Source: Myxococcales bacterium
GTDB lineage: Bacteria; Myxococcota_A; Polyangia; Polyangiales; Polyangiaceae
NCBI GenBank assembly: GCA_016794345.1
Contig: JAEUKE010000117.1
Coordinates: 1 to 64,000, forward strand
Length of the DNA: 64,000 nt
Direction: 5' to 3'
Positions 24,511 through 32,930 of this stretch are shown piece after piece. A program made the position numbers and the translations under genes. How positions within the stretch are numbered: the stretch's first letter is position 1; each line of letters starts with the position of its first letter. A model generated the notes under the pieces. It saw nothing but the letters and a program-made list of their open reading frames with translations, did no database searches and had not been told where the DNA came from.

Positions 24511-25199
24511 CCCCCACGACCCGCAAGACCGTGCTCGTCGTCGAGGACGACGCTTCCATCGCCATGGGTCTCGAGCTGAACCTCACGGCCGAGGGCTACA
24601 ACGTCATCACCGCGGCGGACGGCGAGGACGGGCTCGAGCTCGCGCGCAAGGGGGCCGACCTCGTCGTCTTGGACGTCATGCTCCCCCGGCTCAACGGCTT
24701 CGAGATCGTGAAGAAGCTCCGGGGGGAGAACAACCCCGTGCCCGTCATCATGCTGAGCGCGCGCGGCGCGGAGCTCGACAAGGTCATGGGCCTCGAGCTC
24801 GGCGCCGAGGACTACATCACGAAGCCCTTCGGGTTGGCGGAGCTCCTCGCGCGCGTGAAGGCGGTGCTCCGGCGCGACGCGATCGCTCGCAGGCCGGAGA
24901 GCGTGGTGCGCGCGGCGAGCCTGGAGATCGACGCCGGGGCCCGGGTCGTCCGCAAGCGGGGAGACGTGGTGGAGCTGACGGCGACCGAGTTCGACGTCCT
25001 CTCGTGCCTCGTGAACGCCCAGGGCAAGGTCCTCACCCGCGAGCAGATCCTCGCCCGCGTCTGGGGCGTGAACCACCACGGCACGCCGCGCACGGTGGAC
25101 AACTTCATCCTCCAGCTCCGCAACAAGCTGGAGGAAGATCCGCAGGCGCCGCGGCACATCATGACGGTGCGTGGGGTGGGGTATCGGTTCGCGGCGTAG
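24507..25199 (+). CDS. OmpR-family response regulator
   Basis: A 230-aa two-component regulator. The receiver domain has the acidic pocket EDD (residues 13-15), phospho-acceptor D56 in VVLDVMLPRLNG, and Lys in ITKPFGLAELL. The winged-helix output domain shows VVELTATEFDVLSCLVNAQGKVLTREQIL and ends RTVDNFILQLRNKLE...TVRGVGYRF. ATG 24507 overlaps the kinase stop; together they form a cognate pair. Target genes are unknown; autoregulation of the phosphorylase operon is plausible. Confidence 0.95.
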   Translation: MTPTTRKTVLVVEDDASIAMGLELNLTAEGYNVITAADGEDGLELARKGADLVVLDVMLPRLNGFEIVKKLRGENNPVPVIMLSARGAELDKVMGLELGAEDYITKPFGLAELLARVKAVLRRDAIARRPESVVRAASLEIDAGARVVRKRGDVVELTATEFDVLSCLVNAQGKVLTREQILARVWGVNHHGTPRTVDNFILQLRNKLEEDPQAPRHIMTVRGVGYRFAA

Positions 25200-25307
25200 C
25201 CCACGGACGATGATGGTTGGTCTGCTGCGTCGCCTCGAGCTCGCTGAGCTTCAGCGTGCGCGCGATGTCGTCGCGGATGCGAGCCCCGTGCCGGGAGGCG
25301 GGGATGC

Positions 25308-25742
25308 TCAGGGCGCGCAGAGCTTGTTGAGCTCTTGCACGATCGGGTCCTCTTTCTCGACGGCAGTCGTCAGCGCCGTCCGACCCTTCGCGACGCGATC
25401 CAGGTCTTTTTTCTCGGCTGCGTCCGCGATCTCGCGGGCGGCGGCGGCGACCTCCTTGGCCATCGCGCCGTACCGCTGCGCGATGCCCTTCGTCTCCGGG
25501 AGCGAGAGCGAGAGCTTCTGGGCCTCCTCCGCGGTCTTGTCGGCCGTCTCGGCCATGGCGCGGAGCTCGAGCGTCCCGGAGGGGTCGTTTTTCTCCTGCT
25601 TCTGGCCCTTCTCGAGCGAGCTGATGCCGCGGTTGATCACCCCGACCAGCTCGGTGCACTCCGAATGTTTCTTCGAGCCGCAGCCGGCGACGCTCGAGAG
25701 GAGGGCCGCGGCGACGACCCCCAGGGCCACCAACTCGCGCAT
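25308..25742 (-). CDS. Small coiled-coil lipoprotein, function unknown
   Basis: A 144-aa lipoprotein. ATG 25742 is followed by a signal peptide with lipobox VAGC (Cys about residue 21). The mature part is a highly charged Ala/Glu/Lys helical protein with two Cys (ECTEL and the C-terminal LNKLCAP) that may pair. Its long amphipathic helices (ETADKTAEEAQKL, AKEVAAAAREIADAAEKK) suggest a helical bundle. It diverges from the DUF3293-like gene. No family recognised. Confidence 0.72.
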   Translation of the reverse strand: MRELVALGVVAAALLSSVAGCGSKKHSECTELVGVINRGISSLEKGQKQEKNDPSGTLELRAMAETADKTAEEAQKLSLSLPETKGIAQRYGAMAKEVAAAAREIADAAEKKDLDRVAKGRTALTTAVEKEDPIVQELNKLCAP

Positions 25743-25883
25743 GACGGTTCTTTCTCCGGGCCTCCGGAGCGGGGCCCGAACCCCACTCGGAAGAACTCCG
25801 CATAGCCGGCCCCTCGCATGAGCGCAACTTCCGGGCCTCCAGGGCTTGGTCCGGCGGCACCCATCTGCTACCCCACCGCCACG

Positions 25884-26351
25884 ATGGACCAGGTCCTCCT
25901 CCGGGGCTACCTCGCGACGCTCTACGAGATCCCGACCACCGCGGGCCCGCTGCGGGTGTCGCTCGACGGCGAGAACACCACGGATCCGCGAGGGATGCCG
26001 GAGATCCTGATGCGCCGCTTCGCGCTGCTCACGGCCTACAATCCCCGCTCCATGCTCCTGCCCAGGCGCGTGAACGAGGGGCGGCACCTCGTCCTCCGGG
26101 ATCTGCTCATCCTCGGCTGCTACCGGGTCGAGCCCGTCGTCGGCAGCGAAGGCGAGGGCGAAGGCACCTTCCGGGAGCCTTGCTGGCTGGTGCACGGCAT
26201 GGACCGCGAGGAGGCCATCGCGTTCGGGCGAGTCTTCCGGCAGAACACCGTCGTCTACGCGCAGGACGGCCGGCCCGAGCTCATCGTCACCGACCCAACC
26301 GCCGACGACGTCGGCAGGACCTACCAGGGCAACTGGCGTATCCGCGCATGA
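25884..26351 (+). CDS. DUF3293-like protein
   Basis: A 155-aa cytoplasmic protein. LLTAYNPRSMLLPRRVNEGRHLVLRDLL, the middle CWLVHGMDREEAIAFGRVFRQNTVVY and the overall size match the pattern of DUF3293 proteins (a TAWNP-type motif, a conserved Asn, then a late FGQ-like segment). Function is unknown for the family. ATG 25884 fits the family start; ATG 25818 would add 22 low-complexity residues. Its stop overlaps the ATG of the ABC ATPase gene (ATGA), so it heads the ABC operon. Confidence 0.6.
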   Translation: MDQVLLRGYLATLYEIPTTAGPLRVSLDGENTTDPRGMPEILMRRFALLTAYNPRSMLLPRRVNEGRHLVLRDLLILGCYRVEPVVGSEGEGEGTFREPCWLVHGMDREEAIAFGRVFRQNTVVYAQDGRPELIVTDPTADDVGRTYQGNWRIRA

Positions 26352-27280
26352 TCGAGGTCAGGCGCCTCTCCAAATCGTACGGCTCGTTCCAGGCGGTGAA
26401 GGACATCTCCTTCGAGGTGGCCGCGGGCGAGGTCGTGGGCTTCCTGGGGCCAAACGGCGCGGGCAAGAGCACCACCTTGCGCATCCTGGCCGGCTTCCTC
26501 GGGCCGACCAGCGGGGAGGTGCGCGTCGCCGGCTTCAGCATCACCGATCAGCCGCTCGAGGCACGCGAGAACATCGGCTACATGCCCGAGACCTCGCCGC
26601 TCTACCCGGAGATGCGGACCGACGAGTACCTCCGCTACCGGGCCGAGCTGAAGGGCGTCAAAGGCAACAAGCGCCGCGCGGCCGTGGAAGAAGCGATGCG
26701 CGACGCCGGGCTCGACGGCATGGAGCGCGTCCTCATCGGTCAGCTCTCGAAGGGCTACCGCCAGCGGGTCGGCCTGGCCGACGCCATCGTCGCCTCGCCC
26801 AAGCTCCTCATCCTCGACGAGCCCACGGCCGGGCTCGACCCGAACCAGATCCGCGAGGTGCGCGACCTCATCGCGCGGCTCCGGGAGAAACACACGGTCC
26901 TCGTGTCCACCCACATCCTGTCGGAGGTGGAGGCCATGTGCACACGCGGCATCGTCATCGCCCGCGGGGAGCTCGTGGCCGAAGGGACGATCGACGAGCT
27001 CCGGGCGCTCCGCCGCGCCGACGGCGTGCGCGCGCGGATCCGGGGGGATGCAGACAGCGCGGTCAGCATCATCGCCGCCATCCCGGGCGTCGCCTCGGCG
27101 GAGGCGACGGACGAAAACGGGCACGTGCTCGTCTCCTTCGAAGACGGCGCCGACAGCGACGAGATCGCCGAGAAGATCACGGCTCTGCTCGTGGCCGCCC
27201 AGATCGGCGTCCTCGAGCTGGTCCCGCGCTCCTCGCTCGAGCAGGTCTTCGCCGAGCTCACGAGAGGTGAGCCGTCATGA
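26348..27280 (+). CDS. ABC transporter ATP-binding protein (GldA-like)
   Basis: A 310-aa ATPase. Walker A is GPNGAGKSTT (about residues 35-44), the signature is the variant QLSKGYRQR, Walker B is LLILDEPTAGLDP, and the H-loop sits in VSTHIL. A C-terminal extension of about 90 residues resembles the dimerisation/regulatory tail of GldA/CcmA-type exporters. It is coupled by overlapping start/stop codons to both neighbours and works with the permease and the GldG-like auxiliary protein encoded next. The substrate is unknown. Confidence 0.93.
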   Translation: MIEVRRLSKSYGSFQAVKDISFEVAAGEVVGFLGPNGAGKSTTLRILAGFLGPTSGEVRVAGFSITDQPLEARENIGYMPETSPLYPEMRTDEYLRYRAELKGVKGNKRRAAVEEAMRDAGLDGMERVLIGQLSKGYRQRVGLADAIVASPKLLILDEPTAGLDPNQIREVRDLIARLREKHTVLVSTHILSEVEAMCTRGIVIARGELVAEGTIDELRALRRADGVRARIRGDADSAVSIIAAIPGVASAEATDENGHVLVSFEDGADSDEIAEKITALLVAAQIGVLELVPRSSLEQVFAELTRGEPS

Positions 27281-28023
27281 GAGGGTTCTGGCCCATCTTC
27301 AAGCGCGAGCTGCTCGCGCAGGTCGTCACGCCGGTCGCCTGGGTCCTCGCGGTCGCGTTCCTCCTGTTGCAGGGCCTCTTCTTCTTCCTCCTCGTCGCGA
27401 ACTTCGCGTCCCAACAAGACGTCATCCTCGGCGCCGGCCCCGTCGAGGCCTTCTTCGGCCAGACGGCGCTCTTCTACTTCCCGCTCGCGATCATCTGCCC
27501 GATGCTGACGATGCGCCTCTTCGCCGAGGAGCGACGGACGGGCACGATCGAGGCGCTGCTCACCGCGCCGGTGGGGACGGCCGGGGTCGTGCTCGGGAAG
27601 TACCTCGCCGCGTTCGCCGTCTACCTGGGCCTCTGGGCGCCGACCGTGCTCTACCTGGTCCTGCTCTCGCGGTTCGGCGAGATCGACGTGCGCCTCGTCG
27701 CCACTGGCTACCTTGGGACGGCGCTCGTCGGCGCCGCGTATCTGTCCATCGGCACGCTCGCGAGCGCCATGACATCGAGCCAGCTGGCCGCCGCCGTGGG
27801 CGGGGCGGCGTTCATCCTCCTGCTCTTCGCGTTCGGCTTCGCCGAGTTCTTCCTCGAAGCGGGCCCCTCGCGTGACATCGCGTCTCACATCTCGGTGTGG
27901 GCGACGATGAACGACCTCTCGCGCGGGCTCGTGGACTCGCGCCGCCTCGTCTTCTGGGGCGCGCTCATCGTGGTCCCGCTCTTCGTCACCGTCCGCACCG
28001 TGGAGTCCTGGCGATGGGGGTGA
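27277..28023 (+). CDS. ABC transporter permease (GldF-like, ABC-2 family)
   Basis: A 248-aa inner-membrane protein with six hydrophobic helices. The N-terminal FWPIFKRELLAQVVTPVAWVL and the segment MRLFAEERRTGTIEALLTAPVG are characteristic of ABC-2 permeases of the Gld/Nos type. ATGA overlap with the ATPase gene upstream, and a 10-bp overlap with the GldG-like gene downstream. It forms the membrane channel of the exporter; in Bacteroidetes the equivalent GldF supports gliding, but that role should not be assumed here. Confidence 0.9.
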   Translation: MRGFWPIFKRELLAQVVTPVAWVLAVAFLLLQGLFFFLLVANFASQQDVILGAGPVEAFFGQTALFYFPLAIICPMLTMRLFAEERRTGTIEALLTAPVGTAGVVLGKYLAAFAVYLGLWAPTVLYLVLLSRFGEIDVRLVATGYLGTALVGAAYLSIGTLASAMTSSQLAAAVGGAAFILLLFAFGFAEFFLEAGPSRDIASHISVWATMNDLSRGLVDSRRLVFWGALIVVPLFVTVRTVESWRWG

Positions 28024-29651
28024 GCGAGAAGAAGAAGGTCCGCAAGAAGGCCGCGCCCGAAGCAGGCAAGGCCAAGAAGCCCACGCCGAAGGCGCGCACG
28101 GCCGCCGCGAGCGCGGCGCTCCCGAAGGCTCCCGGCGGGACCGATCGGCTCACGCAGGTCTCGGCCGCGGCCAGCGTGGTCGCCGCGATCGTCCTCGCCT
28201 TCTGCCTCAACGTGCTCGTGAGCCGGCACTACGCCCGGTGGGACCTGACGACCGGAGGCCAGTTCACGCTCTCCGACGCGACCAAGGAGACGCTGGCGTC
28301 GCTCAGCGAGCCGGTGAAGCTCGTGGTCCTCCTCTCCAAGGACGATCCGCTCGGCGTCACGGTCGACGAGATGCTCGAGAGCTACAGCGCGCAGACGAAA
28401 CAGCTCGAGATCGAGCGCGTCGACCCCGATCGGGACCAAGCGAAGCTCCTCGAGGTCCAGAAGAAGTACGGCGTCTTGGCCGGCCAGAAGGGCGACCGCG
28501 TCGTGACCGACACGGCCATCATCGCGATAGCCGGGGAGCGCCACCACTACGTCGCCGGCGACGATCTCGTGCGCGTCGAGGAGGGCGACGAGAGCCGGGC
28601 CCGGCCGCGGCTCGAGCACGCCCTCACCGGGGCGATCCGCAGCGTGCTCACGTCCGACAAGCCGAAGATCTGCTTCACCTCCGGCCACGACGAGCCCTCC
28701 CTGGAGACGGCCGTCACCGGCTACGCGGAGCTCCGCGAGCGTCTGGTGAAGAACAACTTCGACGTCGCGGCGGTGTTCGGCGCAGACGCCGCCGAGCAAG
28801 CGAACCCGCTCGACGGCTGCGCCTTGCTCGTGCTCGCGGGCCCACGGGCTCCAATCCCGGCCGACCACCTCGCCGCGATGAAGACCTTCATCGAAAACGG
28901 GGGGGACGCGCTCCTCGTGGTGGGGCCGGTCCCCAACCCCGAGCAGACCGACTGGATCCCGCTCGGGGTGGAGCCGCTGACGGCGCTCGCCGGCGTCGCG
29001 GTCGAGGCCGACCTCGTGTTCGAGCTCGACCCCACGATGAAGCCCCAGCGTGGCGACGGGGAGGCGTTTTTCCCGAAGGTCCAGGCGCACCCGATCAACC
29101 GGCGCCTCCAGCGCGAAGAAGACAGTGGCGTCATGCCGCTCGTGTTCCTCGCGTCGTCCATCCGGGACCTCGGGACCGCGCTCAAGCCCGAGCCGCTGCT
29201 CCGCACGAGCGAGCGCTCCGTCGGGGTGGAGAGCTTCTGGCAACGATCGGAGTCCGCCGGCATGAAGCCCGGCCCCGACGATCACCAGGGCCCGCTCACC
29301 ATCGCGACCGCGACCGAGCGACCGCCCGCGCCAGGGAAGAAGCGCGGCGCCCGCGTCGTCGTCCTCGGCGCGATCTCTCCGGTCATGGGCGGCAACTGGC
29401 GGCAGACCGAGCACTACGGCACGACCCTCTTCGTCGAGGGGGCGATCACCTGGCTCACGGAGCACGAGGCCTTCCTCGACATCCCCGACAAACCGCTCGT
29501 CACGAGCGGGCTCAAGCTCACCGAGGACGCGCTCTCGAGCATCTTCCGCTTCGTCGTTCTGCTGATCCCGCTGCTCGTGCTCGCGCCGGGGATCTACGTC
29601 GTCTACTCGCGCAGGCGCAGGCCCGCCCAGCCGAAAGAGGCGGAGTCATGA
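28014..29651 (+). CDS. GldG-like ABC transporter auxiliary protein (ABC_transp_aux)
   Basis: A 545-aa protein with a Lys/Ala-rich cytoplasmic N-terminus and a transmembrane helix near residues 50-70. A large periplasmic part begins RWDLTTGGQFTLSDATKETLASL (typical of the ABC_transp_aux family), and a second transmembrane helix lies close to the C-terminus (FRFVVLLIPLLVLAPGIYVVY). ATG 28014 lies inside the end of the permease gene. In related operons this protein partners the ABC permease as an extracytoplasmic subunit. The basic N-terminal 35 residues are an unusual extension. Confidence 0.88.
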   Translation: MGVSEKKKVRKKAAPEAGKAKKPTPKARTAAASAALPKAPGGTDRLTQVSAAASVVAAIVLAFCLNVLVSRHYARWDLTTGGQFTLSDATKETLASLSEPVKLVVLLSKDDPLGVTVDEMLESYSAQTKQLEIERVDPDRDQAKLLEVQKKYGVLAGQKGDRVVTDTAIIAIAGERHHYVAGDDLVRVEEGDESRARPRLEHALTGAIRSVLTSDKPKICFTSGHDEPSLETAVTGYAELRERLVKNNFDVAAVFGADAAEQANPLDGCALLVLAGPRAPIPADHLAAMKTFIENGGDALLVVGPVPNPEQTDWIPLGVEPLTALAGVAVEADLVFELDPTMKPQRGDGEAFFPKVQAHPINRRLQREEDSGVMPLVFLASSIRDLGTALKPEPLLRTSERSVGVESFWQRSESAGMKPGPDDHQGPLTIATATERPPAPGKKRGARVVVLGAISPVMGGNWRQTEHYGTTLFVEGAITWLTEHEAFLDIPDKPLVTSGLKLTEDALSSIFRFVVLLIPLLVLAPGIYVVYSRRRRPAQPKEAES

Positions 29652-31876
29652 GCCTGAGCCCGGCGCTCTTGAAGAGACATTTCGTAAACCTCCTGCTCAC
29701 GGCGCTCGCGCTCGTCGCCGTCGTCATCACGCTCGTGGACAGCGGGTCGGTGACGACCTCGGAGGCCGAGCGGCGCAAGCAGAACCTCTTCCCTGCCTGG
29801 CGGCACGACGACGTCTCCCACGTGGCCGTCGAGCTGCCGGAGGAGCGCTACGAGCTCGATCGAAAGGCAGGTCAGAACGGGCGCACGTGGGACCTCATCC
29901 AGGACGGGATCACCTACGCGGCGGACGAGCAGGTCGTCGATCGGCTCCTCGGGACCTTCGAATACGCGACGTTCTCGCGCGAGGTCCCGGCGGCGAGCGT
30001 CGACCGAGCGGCGATGGGGCTCGACTCCCCGTCCTCGCGGTTCGCGATCACGATGGGCAGTCTGTCGTTCAAGCTCGCGGTCGGAAAGCCGAACGCGGCG
30101 GGCGACGGCGTCTACGTCGAGATCGTCGATCGCGGCGTGTACCTGGTCGCCGCGTCGCTGGCGCGCTCGCTCGTCGTCCCCTCGAAGGAGCTCCGCGGGC
30201 GCGAGTTCGTCCCTTATCTGTCGACCGACCTGAAGGAGATCACGCTCGAGGGTGAGGGCGGGACGCGCAAGTTCGAGCGCGCGCCCTGGGGCGGCGGCCG
30301 CGGGAGCGGCTTCCGCTTCCCCGCCGGAGCCGAGGGGCGCGGCGGGCGCAGGGTGGACGCAACGCGCCTCGACCAGGTGTTCGTCTCCTTCGGTCGCATG
30401 CAGGCGCAGACGTTCCTCGACCCCGAGCGCGCCAAGGCGGCGTCCAAGCCGCGTGTCACCGTCACGCTCGTCCCCCAGGAGGGCCCGCGGGGTGTGCTCC
30501 TGCTCGGCGGGGAGTGCCCGGAGAAGAAGGGGCTCATCGTCGCCATCCGCACCGAGCCGACCCCGCTCTCGGTCTGCCTGCCGGAGGGCGTGCTCGCGCC
30601 CCTCGAGCGACCGCTCGAAGCCTTCGACGACACGGGCCTGCTGGGCGCCACCACGGACGAGATCTCGGAGCTCAAGATCGAACAGGGCGACAAGACCCTC
30701 GAGATCGTCCGCACCGGCTCCGGGTTCTCGATGCGCAGGCCCGATGTGCGCGACGTCGATCTCGAGCTCGGCAACGGCCTGCTCGACGCGATCACGGGCG
30801 CACAAGGGACGCTCACGAAGGAAGACGTACCCTTCGCCGAGGGACCGCGCACCAAGGTGCGCGTCGTGTCGGTCGGCGGCATGCCCGGCCCCGACGGCAA
30901 CGTGCCGGAGCGGGTCGAAGAGCTGGAGATCGGCGCCGCAGAGAGCGGCGAGCTCGTGGCGCTCCGCAAGGAAGACGGCGTGAAGCTCGTGATCGGCGCT
31001 GTCGCGGCGCAGGCCTTCCGCCCCGATGACCTGGCCCTGCGCGACACGGCGCTCTTCACGGTCTCGCCGGAGATCATCCAGGGGATGAGCATCGAGCAGG
31101 GCGGCCGCACGCAGCGGTTCGAGCGCGAGGCGGGGGCGTTCACGCTGCTCGAGCCCAAAGGCAAGGGGCTCGCCGCCGACACGACGTTTGCGGCCGAGGC
31201 CATCACCGCGTTCGCGAAGCTGCGCGCGGAGCGCTGGGTCGCGCGCGCGCCGCAGCCGGCGTTCGGCCTCGGCGAGCCTCGAATCCGCGTCACCGCACAC
31301 CTGGCGGAGGGCGCCGCGAAAGACGAGGCCGGGCGCACCGTGACAATCCGCGTGGGCGCGCGCACGGACGACGGCTCGTACGCGCAGATCGAGGGCAAAG
31401 ACGACGTCTTCGTGATGCCTCGCCGGTTCGAGTCCATCGTCTCCAAGCTCTTCGTCTCCCGGCAGGAGTTCCCCATTCCGCCCGAGCTGATCGAGGAGGT
31501 CACGATGCAGCGAGGCGACAAGAAGCTCACCCTGAAGCGCGACGGCAAGCAGCTCCGGCTCGTGGGCGGGGGAGGCTCGAGCCGCGAGAGCGAGCTCGTC
31601 GACGCGATCGCGGGGCTGAGCCCCCAGGCGGCGGTCGCGACCGGCTCGCCGACCGCCGAGCACGCGCTCGAGCCACCGGCCGTGACCATCGTGGCGACGC
31701 TGCGGAAGTTCCCCGACGATCCGCCGGACGCCGAGTCGCGCGTCACCATCACGCTCGGGGCGCCGGATGTCTGGGACGGCATGCCGGTCTACTTCGCGAG
31801 GCGCGAGGGGATCGACGCGGTCTACGTGGTTCCCAAGGAGCCGGTGCGCGTGATCCTCACCGCCCTCGGGCAATGA
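29648..31876 (+). CDS. DUF4340-domain membrane-anchored protein
   Basis: A 742-aa protein with one N-terminal transmembrane helix (about residues 14-32) and a long extracytoplasmic part. DUF4340-type modules recur: VSHVAVELPEERYELDRKAGQNGRTWDLI, DEQVVDRLLGTF and SLSFKLAVGKPNAAGDGVYVEI, with two or three further similar blocks, suggesting repeats of the domain. ATG 29648 overlaps the GldG-like stop (ATGA). DUF4340 genes habitually follow GldG-type auxiliary genes and probably belong to the same envelope complex. Biochemical function is unknown. Confidence 0.88.
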   Translation: MSLSPALLKRHFVNLLLTALALVAVVITLVDSGSVTTSEAERRKQNLFPAWRHDDVSHVAVELPEERYELDRKAGQNGRTWDLIQDGITYAADEQVVDRLLGTFEYATFSREVPAASVDRAAMGLDSPSSRFAITMGSLSFKLAVGKPNAAGDGVYVEIVDRGVYLVAASLARSLVVPSKELRGREFVPYLSTDLKEITLEGEGGTRKFERAPWGGGRGSGFRFPAGAEGRGGRRVDATRLDQVFVSFGRMQAQTFLDPERAKAASKPRVTVTLVPQEGPRGVLLLGGECPEKKGLIVAIRTEPTPLSVCLPEGVLAPLERPLEAFDDTGLLGATTDEISELKIEQGDKTLEIVRTGSGFSMRRPDVRDVDLELGNGLLDAITGAQGTLTKEDVPFAEGPRTKVRVVSVGGMPGPDGNVPERVEELEIGAAESGELVALRKEDGVKLVIGAVAAQAFRPDDLALRDTALFTVSPEIIQGMSIEQGGRTQRFEREAGAFTLLEPKGKGLAADTTFAAEAITAFAKLRAERWVARAPQPAFGLGEPRIRVTAHLAEGAAKDEAGRTVTIRVGARTDDGSYAQIEGKDDVFVMPRRFESIVSKLFVSRQEFPIPPELIEEVTMQRGDKKLTLKRDGKQLRLVGGGGSSRESELVDAIAGLSPQAAVATGSPTAEHALEPPAVTIVATLRKFPDDPPDAESRVTITLGAPDVWDGMPVYFARREGIDAVYVVPKEPVRVILTALGQ

Positions 31877-31958
31877 GCAGGGGACGCCCCCGGGGAAGAA
31901 TTTCGCCCCTCTCGGGCGTTCGTGGTAACGCTCGCAGCGCTTCCACGGTTCGGCCCCG

Positions 31959-32843
31959 ATGTCGCTCCTGACCCGAAGAGAAAAGCCGCTCACGGTCGAG
32001 CTGCCCTCCCCCAAAGAGGATCGAGCGATCACCTCGAAGGTCGGCCTCGTCGCGGCGATCGGCTTCCTGGTCGGGGTCGCCTGGCCTCGCGTGTTCGGGG
32101 TCGAGGTGGGCCCGATGCGTCCCGGCGGCGGCGCCGAGCAACCAGCGGCGGCCGTCGCGGCCCCGGCCAGCTCTGCAGCGGCTCCGGCCGAGTCGGCCGC
32201 CCCCGCAGCAGCCTCCGCCGCGGTCGAGCCCGAGGACGCCCCCAGCAACAAGCAGACGGTCGTCGTCGGCGATGGCACGGTGAAGTCCTGCCGCAACAAG
32301 AAGGGCGACAAGATCGAGGACTGCGGCAAGCTCCCGCTCGACAAGCTCGTGAAGCCCCGGCTCACCGGGCTCTCCGCCTGCCCTGCCGCGCTCGGGCTGG
32401 ACGGGAAGCTCAAGCTCGGCGTGGCCGTCAACTTCGAGAAGAGCGAGGTCGTGATCGTGGACGACGAGAAGTCGTCGCTGCCCTCGTCCACGGTCCGAGG
32501 TGTCCTCTCGTGCGCCGGCGAGGAGATGAAGGGCGTGGAGCTGGAGAAGGTCCCGCACACCCACGCGCGTTACACGGTCGTCTACGAGATCACCTTCTTG
32601 CCTCCCGGCCGAAGCCTGGAGCCGGAAGCCGGCGACGCCGAAGAGTCGGGCGACAAGGGCCTCGGCCGCGCGACGGTCACCTGGGAGAAGGCGCTCGTCC
32701 GCGAGACCGCGGAGGACGGGAAGGTCGTGACCCGCCTGCCGCAAGGGACACGCGTCAAGCTCATCGAGCAGAAAGACGACTGGTTCCTGATCGAGTCGGG
32801 CAAGACGAAGGGCTGGGTCTACCGGCAGGCGATCGGCAAGTAG
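31959..32843 (+). CDS. Membrane-anchored protein with C-terminal SH3-like domain
   Basis: A 294-aa protein. One transmembrane helix lies near residues 28-46 (VGLVAAIGFLVGVAW), followed by an Ala/Pro-rich spacer, then a domain with paired Cys (VKSCRNKKGDKIEDCGKL; LSACPAALGL; VLSCAGEE). The last 60 residues look like a bacterial SH3 domain (ALVRETAEDGKVVTRLPQGTRVKLIEQKDDWFLIES...GWVYRQAI). Such SH3 domains bind peptidoglycan or scaffold proteins. It follows the DUF4340 gene by 82 bp on the same strand. Confidence 0.78.
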   Translation: MSLLTRREKPLTVELPSPKEDRAITSKVGLVAAIGFLVGVAWPRVFGVEVGPMRPGGGAEQPAAAVAAPASSAAAPAESAAPAAASAAVEPEDAPSNKQTVVVGDGTVKSCRNKKGDKIEDCGKLPLDKLVKPRLTGLSACPAALGLDGKLKLGVAVNFEKSEVVIVDDEKSSLPSSTVRGVLSCAGEEMKGVELEKVPHTHARYTVVYEITFLPPGRSLEPEAGDAEESGDKGLGRATVTWEKALVRETAEDGKVVTRLPQGTRVKLIEQKDDWFLIESGKTKGWVYRQAIGK

Positions 32844-32930
32844 CGCCCCTGCTCCGGTCCGGCCCGCTCCCCATCGGAAGGGGCGCGCGATAGAATGAAG
32901 CTCGCTCCTCGAGCGTAGAAGCCTCGGCAC

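Noticed and set aside
29603-32560. 985-aa open frame on the minus strand
   Set aside because: Antisense shadow of the DUF4340 and SH3-like genes; low-complexity Ser/Pro/Arg/Glu content and no recognisable domain.
32843-32886. Terminator between SH3-like and vanW genes
   Set aside because: An 8-bp stem (GCGCCCCT / AGGGGCGC) exists but its 28-base loop and lack of U-run make it unconvincing.
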